Of a stretch of DNA of 32,160 bases, positions 10,535 through 18,451 are shown one piece after another (the stretch's first letter is position 1; every line of letters begins with the position of its first letter). A model generated the notes under the pieces. That model searched no databases. It saw only the letters and a program-made list of their open reading frames with translations, and was not told the DNA's origin. The position numbers and the translations under genes are program-made. Where the stretch lies: NCBI RefSeq assembly GCF_014132355.1, contig NZ_BLZO01000164.1, forward strand, positions 1-32,160. The letters run 5' to 3'. Origin of the DNA: Okeania sp. KiyG1. Lineage in GTDB: Bacteria > Cyanobacteriota > Cyanobacteriia > Cyanobacteriales > Microcoleaceae.

Positions 10535-10903
10535 TGGATGGTACCAACAGGAGCGACCGTGGTGCAATTCCTACTTGGAGCAGTGATTTTGAAGTGGCAG
10601 GAGTAGCAGACTTTGATGGAGATGGCAAAGCTGATATTCTGTGGCGAGACCAAGAAACCGGAAAAAATCGGATGTGGTTGATGGATGGTACCAACAGGAG
10701 CGACCGTGGTGCAATTCCTACCTGGAACAATGATTTTGAAGTGGCAGTAGTAGCAGACTTTGATGGAGATAGCAAAGCTGATATTCTGTGGCGAGACCAA
10801 GAAACCGGAAAAAATCGGATGTGGTTGATGGATGGTATCAACAGGAGCGACCGTGGTGCAATTCCTACCTGGAACACTGATTTTGAAGTAGTCTCAACTG
10901 ATA
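10022..10903 (+). repeat. Six tandem FG-GAP/VCBS-like coding units, 147-bp period
   Basis: Units begin at 10022, 10169, 10316, 10463, 10609 and 10756. The spacing is 147 bp except 146 bp for the fourth unit, which has lost one A. Each 49-aa unit holds DFDGDGKADILWRD, then NRMWLMDG, then RGAIPTW. The D-x-D-x-D-G loops resemble the calcium-binding loops of FG-GAP/VCBS beta-propeller blades. Six blades of this kind could close one propeller at the C-terminus. Confidence 0.9.
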
Positions 10904-10908
10904 TTTGA
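10495..10908 (+). CDS. Giant repeat protein, C-terminal piece (FG-GAP/VCBS-like)
   Basis: This is the last piece of the giant protein, in the original frame again after the missing A near 10518. The first ten or so residues are an out-of-phase reading of the repeat. From NRMWLMDG onward it carries the last two and a half 49-aa units and ends FEVVSTDI, with TGA at 10906-10908. Nothing follows that looks like an anchor or transport signal. If the three indels are sequence errors, positions 1-10908 form a single gene that starts upstream of the window. If they are real, the locus is a pseudogene. Confidence 0.7.
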   Translation: MARPRNRKNRMWLMDGTNRSDRGAIPTWSSDFEVAGVADFDGDGKADILWRDQETGKNRMWLMDGTNRSDRGAIPTWNNDFEVAVVADFDGDSKADILWRDQETGKNRMWLMDGINRSDRGAIPTWNTDFEVVSTDI

Positions 10909-11037
10909 TTTTAATATAATGTTCGGATAATCAGCGATAGAACTCCGTTCCGCTTACGCGACCACAAAGTTGTTGTTTGTAGTAGGGCTGAAACCCTATC
11001 TATCTTATTGCTCAAACCCTACTACGAACTTTAATTA
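10909..11037 (+). other. Intergenic spacer with a 9-bp stem hairpin
   Basis: The arm GTAGTAGGG at 10979-10987 pairs with CCCTACTAC at 11017-11025. Inside, GGG and CCC around ctgaaa (10985-10996) could form a second small stem. There is no T-run, so a terminator role for the giant gene is only possible, not shown. I see no gene here; the short reading frame starting at 10970 crosses repeats and looks spurious. Confidence 0.5.
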
Positions 11038-11310
11038 TGGTTTGCTGAAAACATCTTTTTGCTGGGGTAGGAGACAGGAGACAACCCACCCCTCGCCCCT
11101 CCCAGGAGGGGAGGGGAAAACAGGAGACAGGAGAAATGGGAATTTAGAAGAGGTAGAAGCTAAGTTTTGTCTGTTGATTTTTCTGCCCAACTATGCGCCT
11201 AAAATACTAACTTTTTGAGCATGAAGAGCTGAAAACCAGGTACTTTGTCAATGCCCAAAAAAGCATAAAGTTTTTATATGTCAATGCTTTTAGATTTAAT
11301 CAACAAGCCC
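11038..11310 (+). mobile_element. MITE-like element A (273 bp) with TAATTA flanks
   Basis: The left end TGGTTTGCTGAAAA and right end TCAACAAGCCC are imperfect inverted repeats. TAATTA stands directly outside both ends (11032-11037 and 11311-11316), as expected for a target duplication. Inside are a purine-rich tract with ACCCACCCCTCGCCCC and GGAGGGGAGGGG (11084-11116), then a conserved block (TTCTGCCCAAC, GAGCATGAAGAGCTGAAAA) shared with the elements at 18194 and 22162. A second end-like GCAAACCC followed by TAATTA lies at 11317-11330, so the right boundary could be 11324. No transposase is encoded. The name and family are mine. Confidence 0.65.
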
Positions 11311-11352
11311 TAATTAGCAAACCCTAATTACAGGATAAATCAATGTTAACAG

Positions 11353-12285
11353 TTAATTTTTAGACAATAGTTTTTTTATTCCCAGATCGATATTAATTTT
11401 AGGCTCAAAGCCCAATTCATTTTTAACTAAACTAGCATCAGACCATGAATGTCTAATATCTCCTACTCTAGGTGGATGAAACTCTGGCTGGATTTCATAA
11501 CCTATTTGAATGGCGATCGCCTCCAACAATTTTAATAAACTCAAACCTTTGCCAGTACCAACATTAAAAGCTCTATGGTTAGCTATTATTTCAGAAGAAG
11601 CAGTAGAAGCCAAAAAATTAGCCTTAGCTACATCTTCTACATAGATAAAATCCCTCGTCTGAAGTCCATCTCCATAAACTTTGGGTCTTTGCTGGCGATG
11701 ATAACAATCTAAAAATTTGGGAATAACCGCAGCATAGTCAGAATCAGATTTTTGCCCTGGACCGTATACATTAAAATATCTCAAACAAACTGTTTCTAGT
11801 CCATAGGATTGATAAAAACTTTCGGCCCAAGCTTCAGCAGTTAACTTGCTGGCAGCATAGGGAGATTTTGGCATTGGCAAATCAGTTTCTTTTAGTGGGG
11901 GTTGATTGCGATCGCCATAAACAGCACAACTAGAAGATATAACTACCCTAGAAACATCTGACTTAAGAGCAGCGGACAATACATTTAGGGTTCCCTCAGC
12001 ATTAATCTCATAAGTAAGGCGGGGATTATTTACTGATTTTGGCACAGAAACTAAGGCCGCTAGATGAAATATGGAATCTACTCCCTCCATAGCTACAACT
12101 AAGGCATCGAAATTCCTGACATCTGATTCAATTACCTCAATTTCTGACTGGATGGATGCCAAATTTTTCCAGCTACCAGAAGAAAGGTTATCGTAAACCT
12201 TGGCATCTACTCCATTGTTCAACAGAAACCGAACAAGATGAGAACCAATAAATCCTTCTCCACCTGTAACTAGCACTTTTTTCAT
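11353..12285 (-). CDS. NAD-dependent UDP-hexose/UDP-N-acetylhexosamine 4-epimerase (extended SDR)
   Basis: This 310-aa protein has the complete extended short-chain dehydrogenase fold. It shows the NAD-binding GGEGFIG (8-14), HLAA (74-77), the catalytic SSSC (117-120) and Y-A-A-S-K (Y143, K147), then YFNVYGPGQ and the substrate-binding RDFIYVEDVA. The late GDIRHSWSDAS stretch resembles the WbpP/TviC group, which epimerises UDP-GlcNAc to UDP-GalNAc; plain UDP-glucose 4-epimerase activity cannot be excluded. The ATG overlaps the stop of the upstream glycan synthase gene (ATGA, 12282-12285), so the two are translated from one message. It would supply UDP-GalNAc or UDP-Gal to that synthase. Length is normal and no key residue is missing. 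Confidence 0.88.
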   Translation of the reverse strand: MKKVLVTGGEGFIGSHLVRFLLNNGVDAKVYDNLSSGSWKNLASIQSEIEVIESDVRNFDALVVAMEGVDSIFHLAALVSVPKSVNNPRLTYEINAEGTLNVLSAALKSDVSRVVISSSCAVYGDRNQPPLKETDLPMPKSPYAASKLTAEAWAESFYQSYGLETVCLRYFNVYGPGQKSDSDYAAVIPKFLDCYHRQQRPKVYGDGLQTRDFIYVEDVAKANFLASTASSEIIANHRAFNVGTGKGLSLLKLLEAIAIQIGYEIQPEFHPPRVGDIRHSWSDASLVKNELGFEPKINIDLGIKKLLSKN

Positions 12286-14543
12286 AAGTTTTGGGTAACA
12301 ATCTTTTGCCTACAGACCTCAAGCTTCCTGGGGTTATTAGGATCGCTTCGCTTAACTATCCATACATCGCTTAACCCTAAACGATCTAAAGAGCGATTGA
12401 TTACAGTAATAGTGTTGTTATCTTGTTCCTTTTCATAAAGCAAAGAAGTATTTTTTCCATGTATCCGTCGAGAATATGTCACCTTGTTAATATGATGAAA
12501 AGAGCAAACCTCGCTTAACTTCATGTACATATCATAATCGACCGCATTAAACAAATCTTCAGCAAATCCTTCAGTCTTCATCCAGTCCCTCTTTCTAAAC
12601 ATTCGGAAATGATGAATGATCATATTAATCATCAGTTTCTCCCGGGAAAATTCAGGCCAGTTGTATTCTGGTTTAACATAATTTCCATACTTATCAATTC
12701 TTTCACAACAGCTATAGACGCAACCAACATCATACTTGTCTAAATATTTAACCATAGTCTCCACTGCATCTGGTTTGAGCATATCATCAGAATCAAGTTG
12801 ACCAATGTACATACCCCTACACATTTTTACTGCAGTATTAGAAGCTTTCCCTATCCCACCATTAGGTTGAGAAACCCACCTAACGCGAGGATTTTCTGAG
12901 TAGTTTTCCTCCAAAACTTCCAGGGTTCGATCCGTGGAACCATCATCACAAATACAAACTTCTAAATCTGTGTAGGTTTGATTGAGAACGCTATCAACAG
13001 TATGCTTAATAAACTGCTCAACATTATAAGCAGGAATGTAAATCGAAACTTTAGGCACTTCATAAATTTCACCTAGTCGATATTTGCGATACCAACCAGC
13101 AGGACATTTTTGTTCTAATAATTTTTGAGTAATTTGTTTTCCAGTTATGCGGTCAGTTTCATTACTACCACCTGGTGGTTCTTGATGTAAATCAATTGCG
13201 GTTAATACTGGAATGAAATAATAGCCAGCATTATAAACTCGATACCCAAATTCAATATCTTCGCAACCCCATTCTTGAAAATCTTCATCATACCAACCTA
13301 CTTTGTGAATAATATTTTTTGAATAAGCAACGTGACCGGAAGCAAATGCTCGAAAAGGATACTTTTCTTTCTTTAAGTTATCAGTTTGTTCATATATTCT
13401 AAAGCGCCAGTCTATGGTAGCTTTATTTTTAATATCGCTCTTAAACATGACGTTTTCAGTTACAATATCTTCTAATCCTAAAGCAATATTAATATCCTCA
13501 AAAATTTCGTCATCTGTAATTGCATCTGTATTTACAAATCTCCGATGAGCCATTAAAACAGCTTTGTCAGTTACATGAAGATATTTCATCAATTCTTCAA
13601 CAAACTGGGGTTCTGGAATCAAGTCACAATCTAAAAGAATTAAATGTTCGTGTTTAGAGGTGCGTATTCCCAGGTTACGAACTGCACATAAACGATACCC
13701 TTGGTCTTGCTGTCGGACATGAATTAATTCTAAATATTTCTCATATTTTAAAATTACTTCTTCCACACCATCTGTACTACCATCATCAGCTACAATTACT
13801 TCTATTAAATGCTTGGGATAAGTTTGATGAGTAATGGCAGCCAAAGTCTTAGCCAAAATTGCCTTGCGATTATAGGTAGGAATAATCATCGAAACAGGAA
13901 GTTTATAAGGTTTTTTACTCTCCACAAATTCCTTAACTTTCTCTTCTATAAAAGAATAGTCGTTTCCTTCTCCCACAATGGAAGGAATTACAAAATTATC
14001 GGGAATACCTTCTACTTTTTTAACTGTTTTCGTGTTTTCTTGCTCTTTTAAAGCTTTTTGGAGGTTTGCTTCAATTTCAGGTAACTTTTGATTGAGCTTG
14101 AGGACACGGTTATAGAGCTTAATTTCTTCTTCTAAATCTCCCTTTTCTTTTAATAGGTTTCCCAGTTTTCCGTAAACTTTCCATAAATCTTGCTTTAGTT
14201 CTAATGCTCTTTGATAACAGGAAATAGCTCCTTCTATTTTTCCTTCTAAAACTAGCTTATCTCCCAAGTTATAACAAGTTTCAACTGGATTATCTTTTAA
14301 ATTTTTTACCAATAATTTATATTCTTGAGCTTCATCTACCCGGTCCTGTTTTTCCAGCAAATCAGCTAACTTTTGATAAGTATCTATATTATGTGGTTGA
14401 ATTTCAGCAGCGTAAAAATAAGAAGCAATCGCCCGGTCTAGATTTCCTTGTCGTATCAGAGTATTTCCTAAATTATAAGCAGACCAAAAAAAGTGAGGAT
14501 TAATATTAATTGCTTGGCAATAACAAGCAACAGCATCATCCAA
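12282..14543 (-). CDS. TPR-fused bifunctional glycosyltransferase, class II hyaluronan/chondroitin synthase-like (two GT2 domains)
   Basis: Residues 1-170 are TPR units. Two GT-A domains of family GT2 follow. The first has IPTYNR, DDGSTD (253-258), the metal-binding DCD (305-307) and EWGCEDIEFGYR (424-435), then HQEPPG (453-458). The second has IPAYN, DLEVCICDDGSTD (526-538), NGGI, GQLDSDD (581-587), NWPEFSREKL, HHFRMF and NAVDYDM (666-672). These motifs, in this order, match Pasteurella multocida hyaluronan/chondroitin synthase and E. coli KfoC, in which one site adds a hexosamine and the other a uronic acid. The C-terminal membrane-association part of PmHAS is absent; the protein ends at 753 aa. 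The nominal start is TTG at 14543-14541, but the frame is open up to the stop at 14751-14753 and encodes more TPR, so the real start probably lies in the upstream TPR gene. The epimerase gene follows with a 4-nt overlap. Exact sugar specificity is not readable. Confidence 0.82.
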   Translation of the reverse strand: MDDAVACYCQAININPHFFWSAYNLGNTLIRQGNLDRAIASYFYAAEIQPHNIDTYQKLADLLEKQDRVDEAQEYKLLVKNLKDNPVETCYNLGDKLVLEGKIEGAISCYQRALELKQDLWKVYGKLGNLLKEKGDLEEEIKLYNRVLKLNQKLPEIEANLQKALKEQENTKTVKKVEGIPDNFVIPSIVGEGNDYSFIEEKVKEFVESKKPYKLPVSMIIPTYNRKAILAKTLAAITHQTYPKHLIEVIVADDGSTDGVEEVILKYEKYLELIHVRQQDQGYRLCAVRNLGIRTSKHEHLILLDCDLIPEPQFVEELMKYLHVTDKAVLMAHRRFVNTDAITDDEIFEDINIALGLEDIVTENVMFKSDIKNKATIDWRFRIYEQTDNLKKEKYPFRAFASGHVAYSKNIIHKVGWYDEDFQEWGCEDIEFGYRVYNAGYYFIPVLTAIDLHQEPPGGSNETDRITGKQITQKLLEQKCPAGWYRKYRLGEIYEVPKVSIYIPAYNVEQFIKHTVDSVLNQTYTDLEVCICDDGSTDRTLEVLEENYSENPRVRWVSQPNGGIGKASNTAVKMCRGMYIGQLDSDDMLKPDAVETMVKYLDKYDVGCVYSCCERIDKYGNYVKPEYNWPEFSREKLMINMIIHHFRMFRKRDWMKTEGFAEDLFNAVDYDMYMKLSEVCSFHHINKVTYSRRIHGKNTSLLYEKEQDNNTITVINRSLDRLGLSDVWIVKRSDPNNPRKLEVCRQKIVTQNL

Positions 14544-14827
14544 TTTTCCTTGCTTTTGCAGTACATCTCCTAAGCTATGATGAACTTGCCAAAAATTATG
14601 TTGCAGTTCTAGTGCTTGGCGATAATTATTAGCAGATTCTTCTAGTTTACCTTCTTTTAATAACTGGTCTCCTAAATCACGATAATCTTGAGCAGAATTA
14701 AGTTTTATTTCTTGCTCTTTTTGATTCTTTTGCTGAGTTTTTTTCTGGAACTAATTTAGCTAAATTTTGTTGAATATCAAGGGGATTAGATTGAATTTGT
14801 ATCGCTTTTTGATAAGCAGCAATTGCC
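14544..14827 (-). pseudogene. Frame-broken TPR segment joining the two TPR genes
   Basis: On the minus strand, the frame that follows the stop at 14828-14830 reads NEAIAAYQKAIQIQSNP, a TPR helix, and runs to a stop at 14698-14700. The frame of the glycosyltransferase gene is open from 14750 down and reads SAQDYRDLGDQLLKEGK, EESANNYRQALELQ and VHHSLGDVLQKQGK, again TPR. So TPR coding continues without a gap through three frames. The switches fall near T-runs at 14834-14840 and 14738-14744. Either two real indels split one long TPR-synthase gene, or these are homopolymer sequencing errors. Confidence 0.65.
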
Positions 14828-16015
14828 TCATTCTTTTTTTCCTATATTTTCCAGGATTTCACCTAACTTTTGATGATAATCCCATCTATGAGGAGAAATT
14901 TTAATTGCATAACGGTAACTAACAATTGCTCCTTCAAAATTTTGCTGCTTAACTAAAATATTAGCCAAAAAGATATGACCTTCAACTTCTTTGGAGTTAC
15001 TGGCGATCGCATTTTTACAAAAAACAATTGCCTGGGAAAAATTACCTTTTCTTTCCCAAACTTTTGCTAGTTGTAAGTTAACCCGATAATCATCTGGAAT
15101 AATTTCAAGTATCTTGTAGTAATTTTGAATATTATCTGGTTCTTTTTCTATTTTATCGCGATATAAATTAACCAATTTTTCCAATTTAATTCTTTTTTGA
15201 TAATGTAGCGCATCTGCTAATTTTGTATGAATTCCGACTAACTCTGGCTGTAAATTAATTGCTTTCAGATAAGCATTGATAGCTTCTTCCCAATCTTTCA
15301 ACTTAACTAAAACATCTCCCAATTTATAATAACCCCAAGGAAAATCAGGATTCAATTCAACAGCCTGATGATAAGCACGAACTGCTTCTTCCCAATTTTC
15401 TAACTTAACTAATACATCCCCTAAATTATTATAAGACCAACAAAAATCAGACTTTAATTCTATCGATTTATTATAAGCACTAACAGCTTCTTCCCAATTT
15501 TCTAACTTAACTAATACATCTCCCAATCTATAATAACCCCAATGAAAATCAGGACTCAACTCAATAGCCCGACGATAAGCACTAACAGCTTCTTCCCACT
15601 TCTCTAACTTAACTAATACATCCCCCAAATTATTATAAGACCAACAAAAATCAGACTTTAATTCTATCGATCTATTATAAGCAGCAACTGCCTCTTCTAA
15701 CTCCTCTTTTTCCTGCAATAAATCACCTAATTTATGATGCACTTCCCATAATTCCGGCTGCATTTCAACAGCTCTTCTGTAAACCCTTATTGCCTCTTCT
15801 TTCTCTCCTTTTTCTACCAAAGCATCACCTAAAAAGTGGTAAGCATCTGCAAAATTTTGTTCTCTGTCAATTGCTTGACGATAAGCAGCGATCGCCTCTT
15901 TCCATTCTCCCTTTTTTGCTAAAATTTTACCTAAGTTGAAATAAGTTTTTGCCTGGTTAACATTTTTTGTTTGTTGTTGCGTGGGCGAGACAAAATTTGT
16001 TGGAGTTTCCTGCAT
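14828..16015 (-). CDS. Tetratricopeptide repeat protein (N-terminal part of, or partner to, the glycan synthase)
   Basis: The 395-aa protein is built almost wholly of 34-aa TPR units (for example YNNLGDVLVKLEKWEEAV and YHFLGDALVEKGEKEEAI) after a polar head of about 20 residues. Two alternating unit types (DFCWSYNNLGD and DFHWGYYRLGD) show that pairs of units were duplicated. TPRs form superhelical scaffolds for protein contacts; here they would position or regulate the synthase. The last unit stops at GKKE, where the next frame continues with a matching TPR, so the stop at 14828 may be an artefact and the original gene may have run to 12282. ATG at 16015 is the only plausible start. A clear ribosome binding site is not seen. 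Confidence 0.75.
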   Translation of the reverse strand: MQETPTNFVSPTQQQTKNVNQAKTYFNLGKILAKKGEWKEAIAAYRQAIDREQNFADAYHFLGDALVEKGEKEEAIRVYRRAVEMQPELWEVHHKLGDLLQEKEELEEAVAAYNRSIELKSDFCWSYNNLGDVLVKLEKWEEAVSAYRRAIELSPDFHWGYYRLGDVLVKLENWEEAVSAYNKSIELKSDFCWSYNNLGDVLVKLENWEEAVRAYHQAVELNPDFPWGYYKLGDVLVKLKDWEEAINAYLKAINLQPELVGIHTKLADALHYQKRIKLEKLVNLYRDKIEKEPDNIQNYYKILEIIPDDYRVNLQLAKVWERKGNFSQAIVFCKNAIASNSKEVEGHIFLANILVKQQNFEGAIVSYRYAIKISPHRWDYHQKLGEILENIGKKE

Positions 16016-16948
16016 TATCTACCCCTGTCTGATATATCTACCTCAATAATATTTTGCCATAGGTGGGGCGATCGGACAGTAGTTATACAAATATCAAAAA
16101 CTTTTCTATGTTTCCTTGAGTAGGGGAGTAGGGGTGCTTACAAGTTAATAAATTTTATAATTCTGTGCCACCTCACATAAAATTGGTATAATACCAAGTT
16201 GATAAATATTTGCTACAAATAGCCAGGATATTTCTTAGGAGTCAGGAGTCGTATGGGAATGGCTTTAATACCATTTTTTAGGGCGTAAATTATCTTTTTT
16301 GTCAAAGGGACATCTCCTGCATTTGTCTTTTTATTGATCTTACTATTCGTAACATTCTTTTTTCAAATCAAATTGGTATAACACCTACAACCTAACAACT
16401 AATACTACCATTTATCAAAAAGAATGCTATGTATGATTGGGTGGAGACCCACCCCTCGCCCCTCCCCGACCGTGGAGGGGAAGTGTGGGAAGTGTGGGAG
16501 GTGAGGGGAGGGGTTATAAAGTAGGAAAAATCTATACTAACTGACTAATAATTGTCAAAAAAAGACTTTTAATCTTGGTAAATATTTGACTGTTGAAGTC
16601 TAACTGAAGTATAGCATTGCTTTTGGGAATTAGTATAATACCTAATTATTTGCACTCTCACATAAAATTGGTATAAAGTATTCGCTGTCAAAGAAACTTT
16701 TTGATATTTTTGAACCAACCAATGATACAACCAATTGATTATCTTTCTCCTGATGTACCCCTTAAAAAATTAGATAATTAATTTTATAACAAGTATTTTT
16801 ACTTATTTACTTTTTTTTTAATACTATCAGGCACGCTAATTAAAATATTTTGCCGATCGAGGATGGGGTTAATAGGCGATCGCTCTAATAATAATATTTA
16901 TTAGAATAAAGTTTTTACCTCGATCCCCTATCCTATTAGCCTCCAAAC
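16016..16948. other. Long non-coding stretch with small dispersed motifs
   Basis: I find no gene. The stretch holds three copies of AAATTGGTATAA (near 16180, 16370 and 16665). Two of these are within CACATAAAATTGGTATAA (16174, 16659), and the first forms the perfect palindrome TTGGTAT-A-ATACCAA (16183-16197). A GC-rich hairpin lies at 16447-16480: CCCCTCC and GGAGGGG after ACCCACCCCTCGC, the same motif as in elements A and B. An octamer-like AGTAGGGG pair lies near 16121-16137. A weak AT hairpin, TCTAATAA (16884-16891) with TTATTAGA (16898-16905), lies just downstream of the small gene on the minus strand. Confidence 0.5.
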
Positions 16949-17056
16949 CTAGCCAAGTCTCTTAATTCTATTTGGAATCCACCTCAATGCTAAGTAAATT
17001 AGTCCCAAGTAAACTGTAGCTATTAGTAAAATGTAAAACCCCTCAAAGTCAATCAT
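16949..17056 (-). CDS. Small single-pass membrane protein, 35 aa
   Basis: This frame of 35 codons starts at ATG 17056 with AGGGAG about 7 nt upstream, and ends TAG at 16949-16951. The peptide begins MIDFEG, continues with a hydrophobic helix (FYILLIATVYLGLIYLAL, residues 7-24) and ends with the basic tail RWIPNRIKRLG. Short N-terminus, one helix and an Arg/Lys tail are the layout of the small subunits of thylakoid complexes (photosystem, cytochrome b6f, NDH-1). I cannot match it to a named subunit. It stands alone, with a long AT-rich leader up to 17550. The good ribosome binding site and clean helix make chance unlikely. Confidence 0.6.
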   Translation of the reverse strand: MIDFEGFYILLIATVYLGLIYLALRWIPNRIKRLG

Positions 17057-17550
17057 TATGGATACTCCCTAGATGTAATTTTTTTCTCTCTAATACTCTT
17101 ATTATTACTCTAATTATAGATAATGACATCCCCTAATTTAGTATCTCAATAGGGTGAAACCTGGAACTACCAGTTGGGTTAATCCGATGCCATCAACCAT
17201 CTCTCGCCTGTTTCTTAACAAAATGCACCCTAGTATACATTCCCAATTTTTATTGGTAATTTGTATCATATACTAATCCTAACATAAATCATTTTTTTCA
17301 GAAACATACTGCTAAAGTTTTTCTACAAATATCTAAAATATAACTAAATAAAGACTTTAAAAATATAAATTATAAACAAAAGTTATATATTTGAGTGTTA
17401 ATGTAGAGAATTCGATCTTATGTATTCAGCTATGAGGATTTTTTATGATATTTTTTTCAAACGCATTTTCATCAGCTCAAATATAATTGCCAAATAACTA
17501 GACTTCACCTTAATATCTGAAAGAAGTTGAGTTGATATTAATTCAAATAA
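17057..17550. other. AT-rich spacer between divergent genes
   Basis: The spacer separates the small membrane-protein gene (minus strand) from the NUDIX gene (plus strand) and must hold both promoters. I see no RNA gene, repeat family or convincing promoter pair in it. The part from about 17270 is very AT-rich. Confidence 0.4.
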
Positions 17551-17988
17551 ATGCAAACAGAAGTAAGATTGAGAGTAGCAGTATTGGGGTTATTCGTCGC
17601 AGACAATCAAGTTTTGTTGTTGCATCAAATGACAGACCCAGAACCTAATTGTTGGGACTTACCAGGAGGGGGACTGCAACCACAAGAGACGCTGATGGAG
17701 GGACTAAGGCGGGAAATTAGAGAAGAAACAGGAATTACTGATTTTCAAGTAGAGCGACTGCTAACAATAGCAGAGAATTTTTTTCCTCAAGGAGAGGGGA
17801 AGGTACTTCATAGTTTAAATATTATCTATCAATGTCGGGTGGAACCAAAACCAACTAATCTTAGTAGCGACGATCCAGAAGTCGGACCTTTGGGTATTCA
17901 GTGGTTGGCGATCGCAACTCTGACACCACAGATGTGTTCAAATAGAGCTTGGGCCGCATTACAGGAAGCAGGTTTGGTGTCAACTTGA
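17551..17988 (+). CDS. NUDIX hydrolase
   Basis: The 145-aa protein contains a full NUDIX box at about residues 41-63 (GGLQPQETLMEG followed by LRREIREETGI, matching G-x5-E-x7-R-E-U-x-E-E-x-G-U), which binds the divalent metal and hydrolyses nucleoside diphosphate-linked compounds. The N-terminal strands (VRLRVAVLGLFVADNQVLLL) and the late VGPLGIQWLAIATL are typical of the fold. The box cannot tell the substrate. ATG at 17551 is preceded only by AAATAA; no strong Shine-Dalgarno is seen. The gene stands alone. A HIP1 site (17908-17915) is inside the reading frame. Confidence 0.88.
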   Translation: MQTEVRLRVAVLGLFVADNQVLLLHQMTDPEPNCWDLPGGGLQPQETLMEGLRREIREETGITDFQVERLLTIAENFFPQGEGKVLHSLNIIYQCRVEPKPTNLSSDDPEVGPLGIQWLAIATLTPQMCSNRAWAALQEAGLVST

Positions 17989-18022
17989 GGAGATGTTTTT
18001 TTTGGCGTTGGTAATTGCTCAA

Positions 18023-18057
18023 GAATTTAGAATGCGCGAATTTAGAATGCGCGAATT
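18023..18057 (+). repeat. 15-bp tandem duplication
   Basis: GAATTTAGAATGCGC occurs at 18023-18037 and again at 18038-18052, followed by GAATT. It lies 35 bp after the NUDIX stop codon. Confidence 0.8.
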
Positions 18058-18109
18058 ACCTCTCCTTGAAAAGAAGAGGATTGACGAACAGGAAAATTTT
18101 TATTTATTA

Positions 18110-18125
18110 TCCCCTTAAAAGGGGA
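18110..18125. repeat. Perfect palindrome TCCCCTTAAAAGGGGA
   Basis: This 16-nt palindrome lies about 120 bp after the NUDIX stop. It could help end transcription, but no T-run follows. A related TATCCCCTTAAAA sits near 30157, so it may belong to a dispersed repeat. Confidence 0.5.
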
Positions 18126-18193
18126 GGCTTTAAACCACAATATTTCGGTAAGATGATTTTCTATTTTCTACTAGGGGTGATACCAATTACTTA

Positions 18194-18445
18194 GGGTTTG
18201 CGCTTCACTAGTCTTTTTTAAGGAGTAGAGGACCCACCCCTCGCCCCTCCCCTCCCTGGAGGGGAAAAGGGGAGTAGGGTAGGGACGTTGCATAAGGGCG
18301 TCCGTACGGGAGTATTTTTTTGCCCAACTCTCGCCCAAAATACGCTCCATGCATGAGCATGAAGGGCTGAAAATCAAGGTATTTCAGACCTAAAAAGTCT
18401 AAAACCTTTACCTGTAAATGCTTTGAGATTTATGAGCGCAAGCCC
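18194..18445 (+). mobile_element. MITE-like element B (252 bp) with TACTTA flanks
   Basis: The left end GGGTTTGCGCT and right end AGCGCAAGCCC are inverted repeats with one mismatch. TACTTA lies directly outside both ends (18188-18193 and 18446-18451). Inside are TCTTTTTTAAGGAGTAG, a purine-rich tract with the CCCCTCC/GGAGGGG hairpin (18232-18264), TTTGCCCAAC, GAGCATGAAGGGCTGAAAA and a small hairpin AGAC-ctaaaaa-GTCT. It matches element C along its length in inverted orientation and element A over the right half. It has no coding capacity. Confidence 0.72.
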
Positions 18446-18451
18446 TACTTA

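Noticed and set aside
9918-10877. Overlapping minus-strand frames of 69-291 codons opposite the FG-GAP-like units
   Set aside because: They are shadows of the 147-bp repeats in several frames, with no recognisable domain or start signal.
10970-11218. 82-codon plus-strand frame
   Set aside because: It runs across a hairpin, the left end and the purine tract of element A, with no protein-like pattern.
18171-18377. 68-codon minus-strand frame
   Set aside because: It lies within element B and its purine tract.
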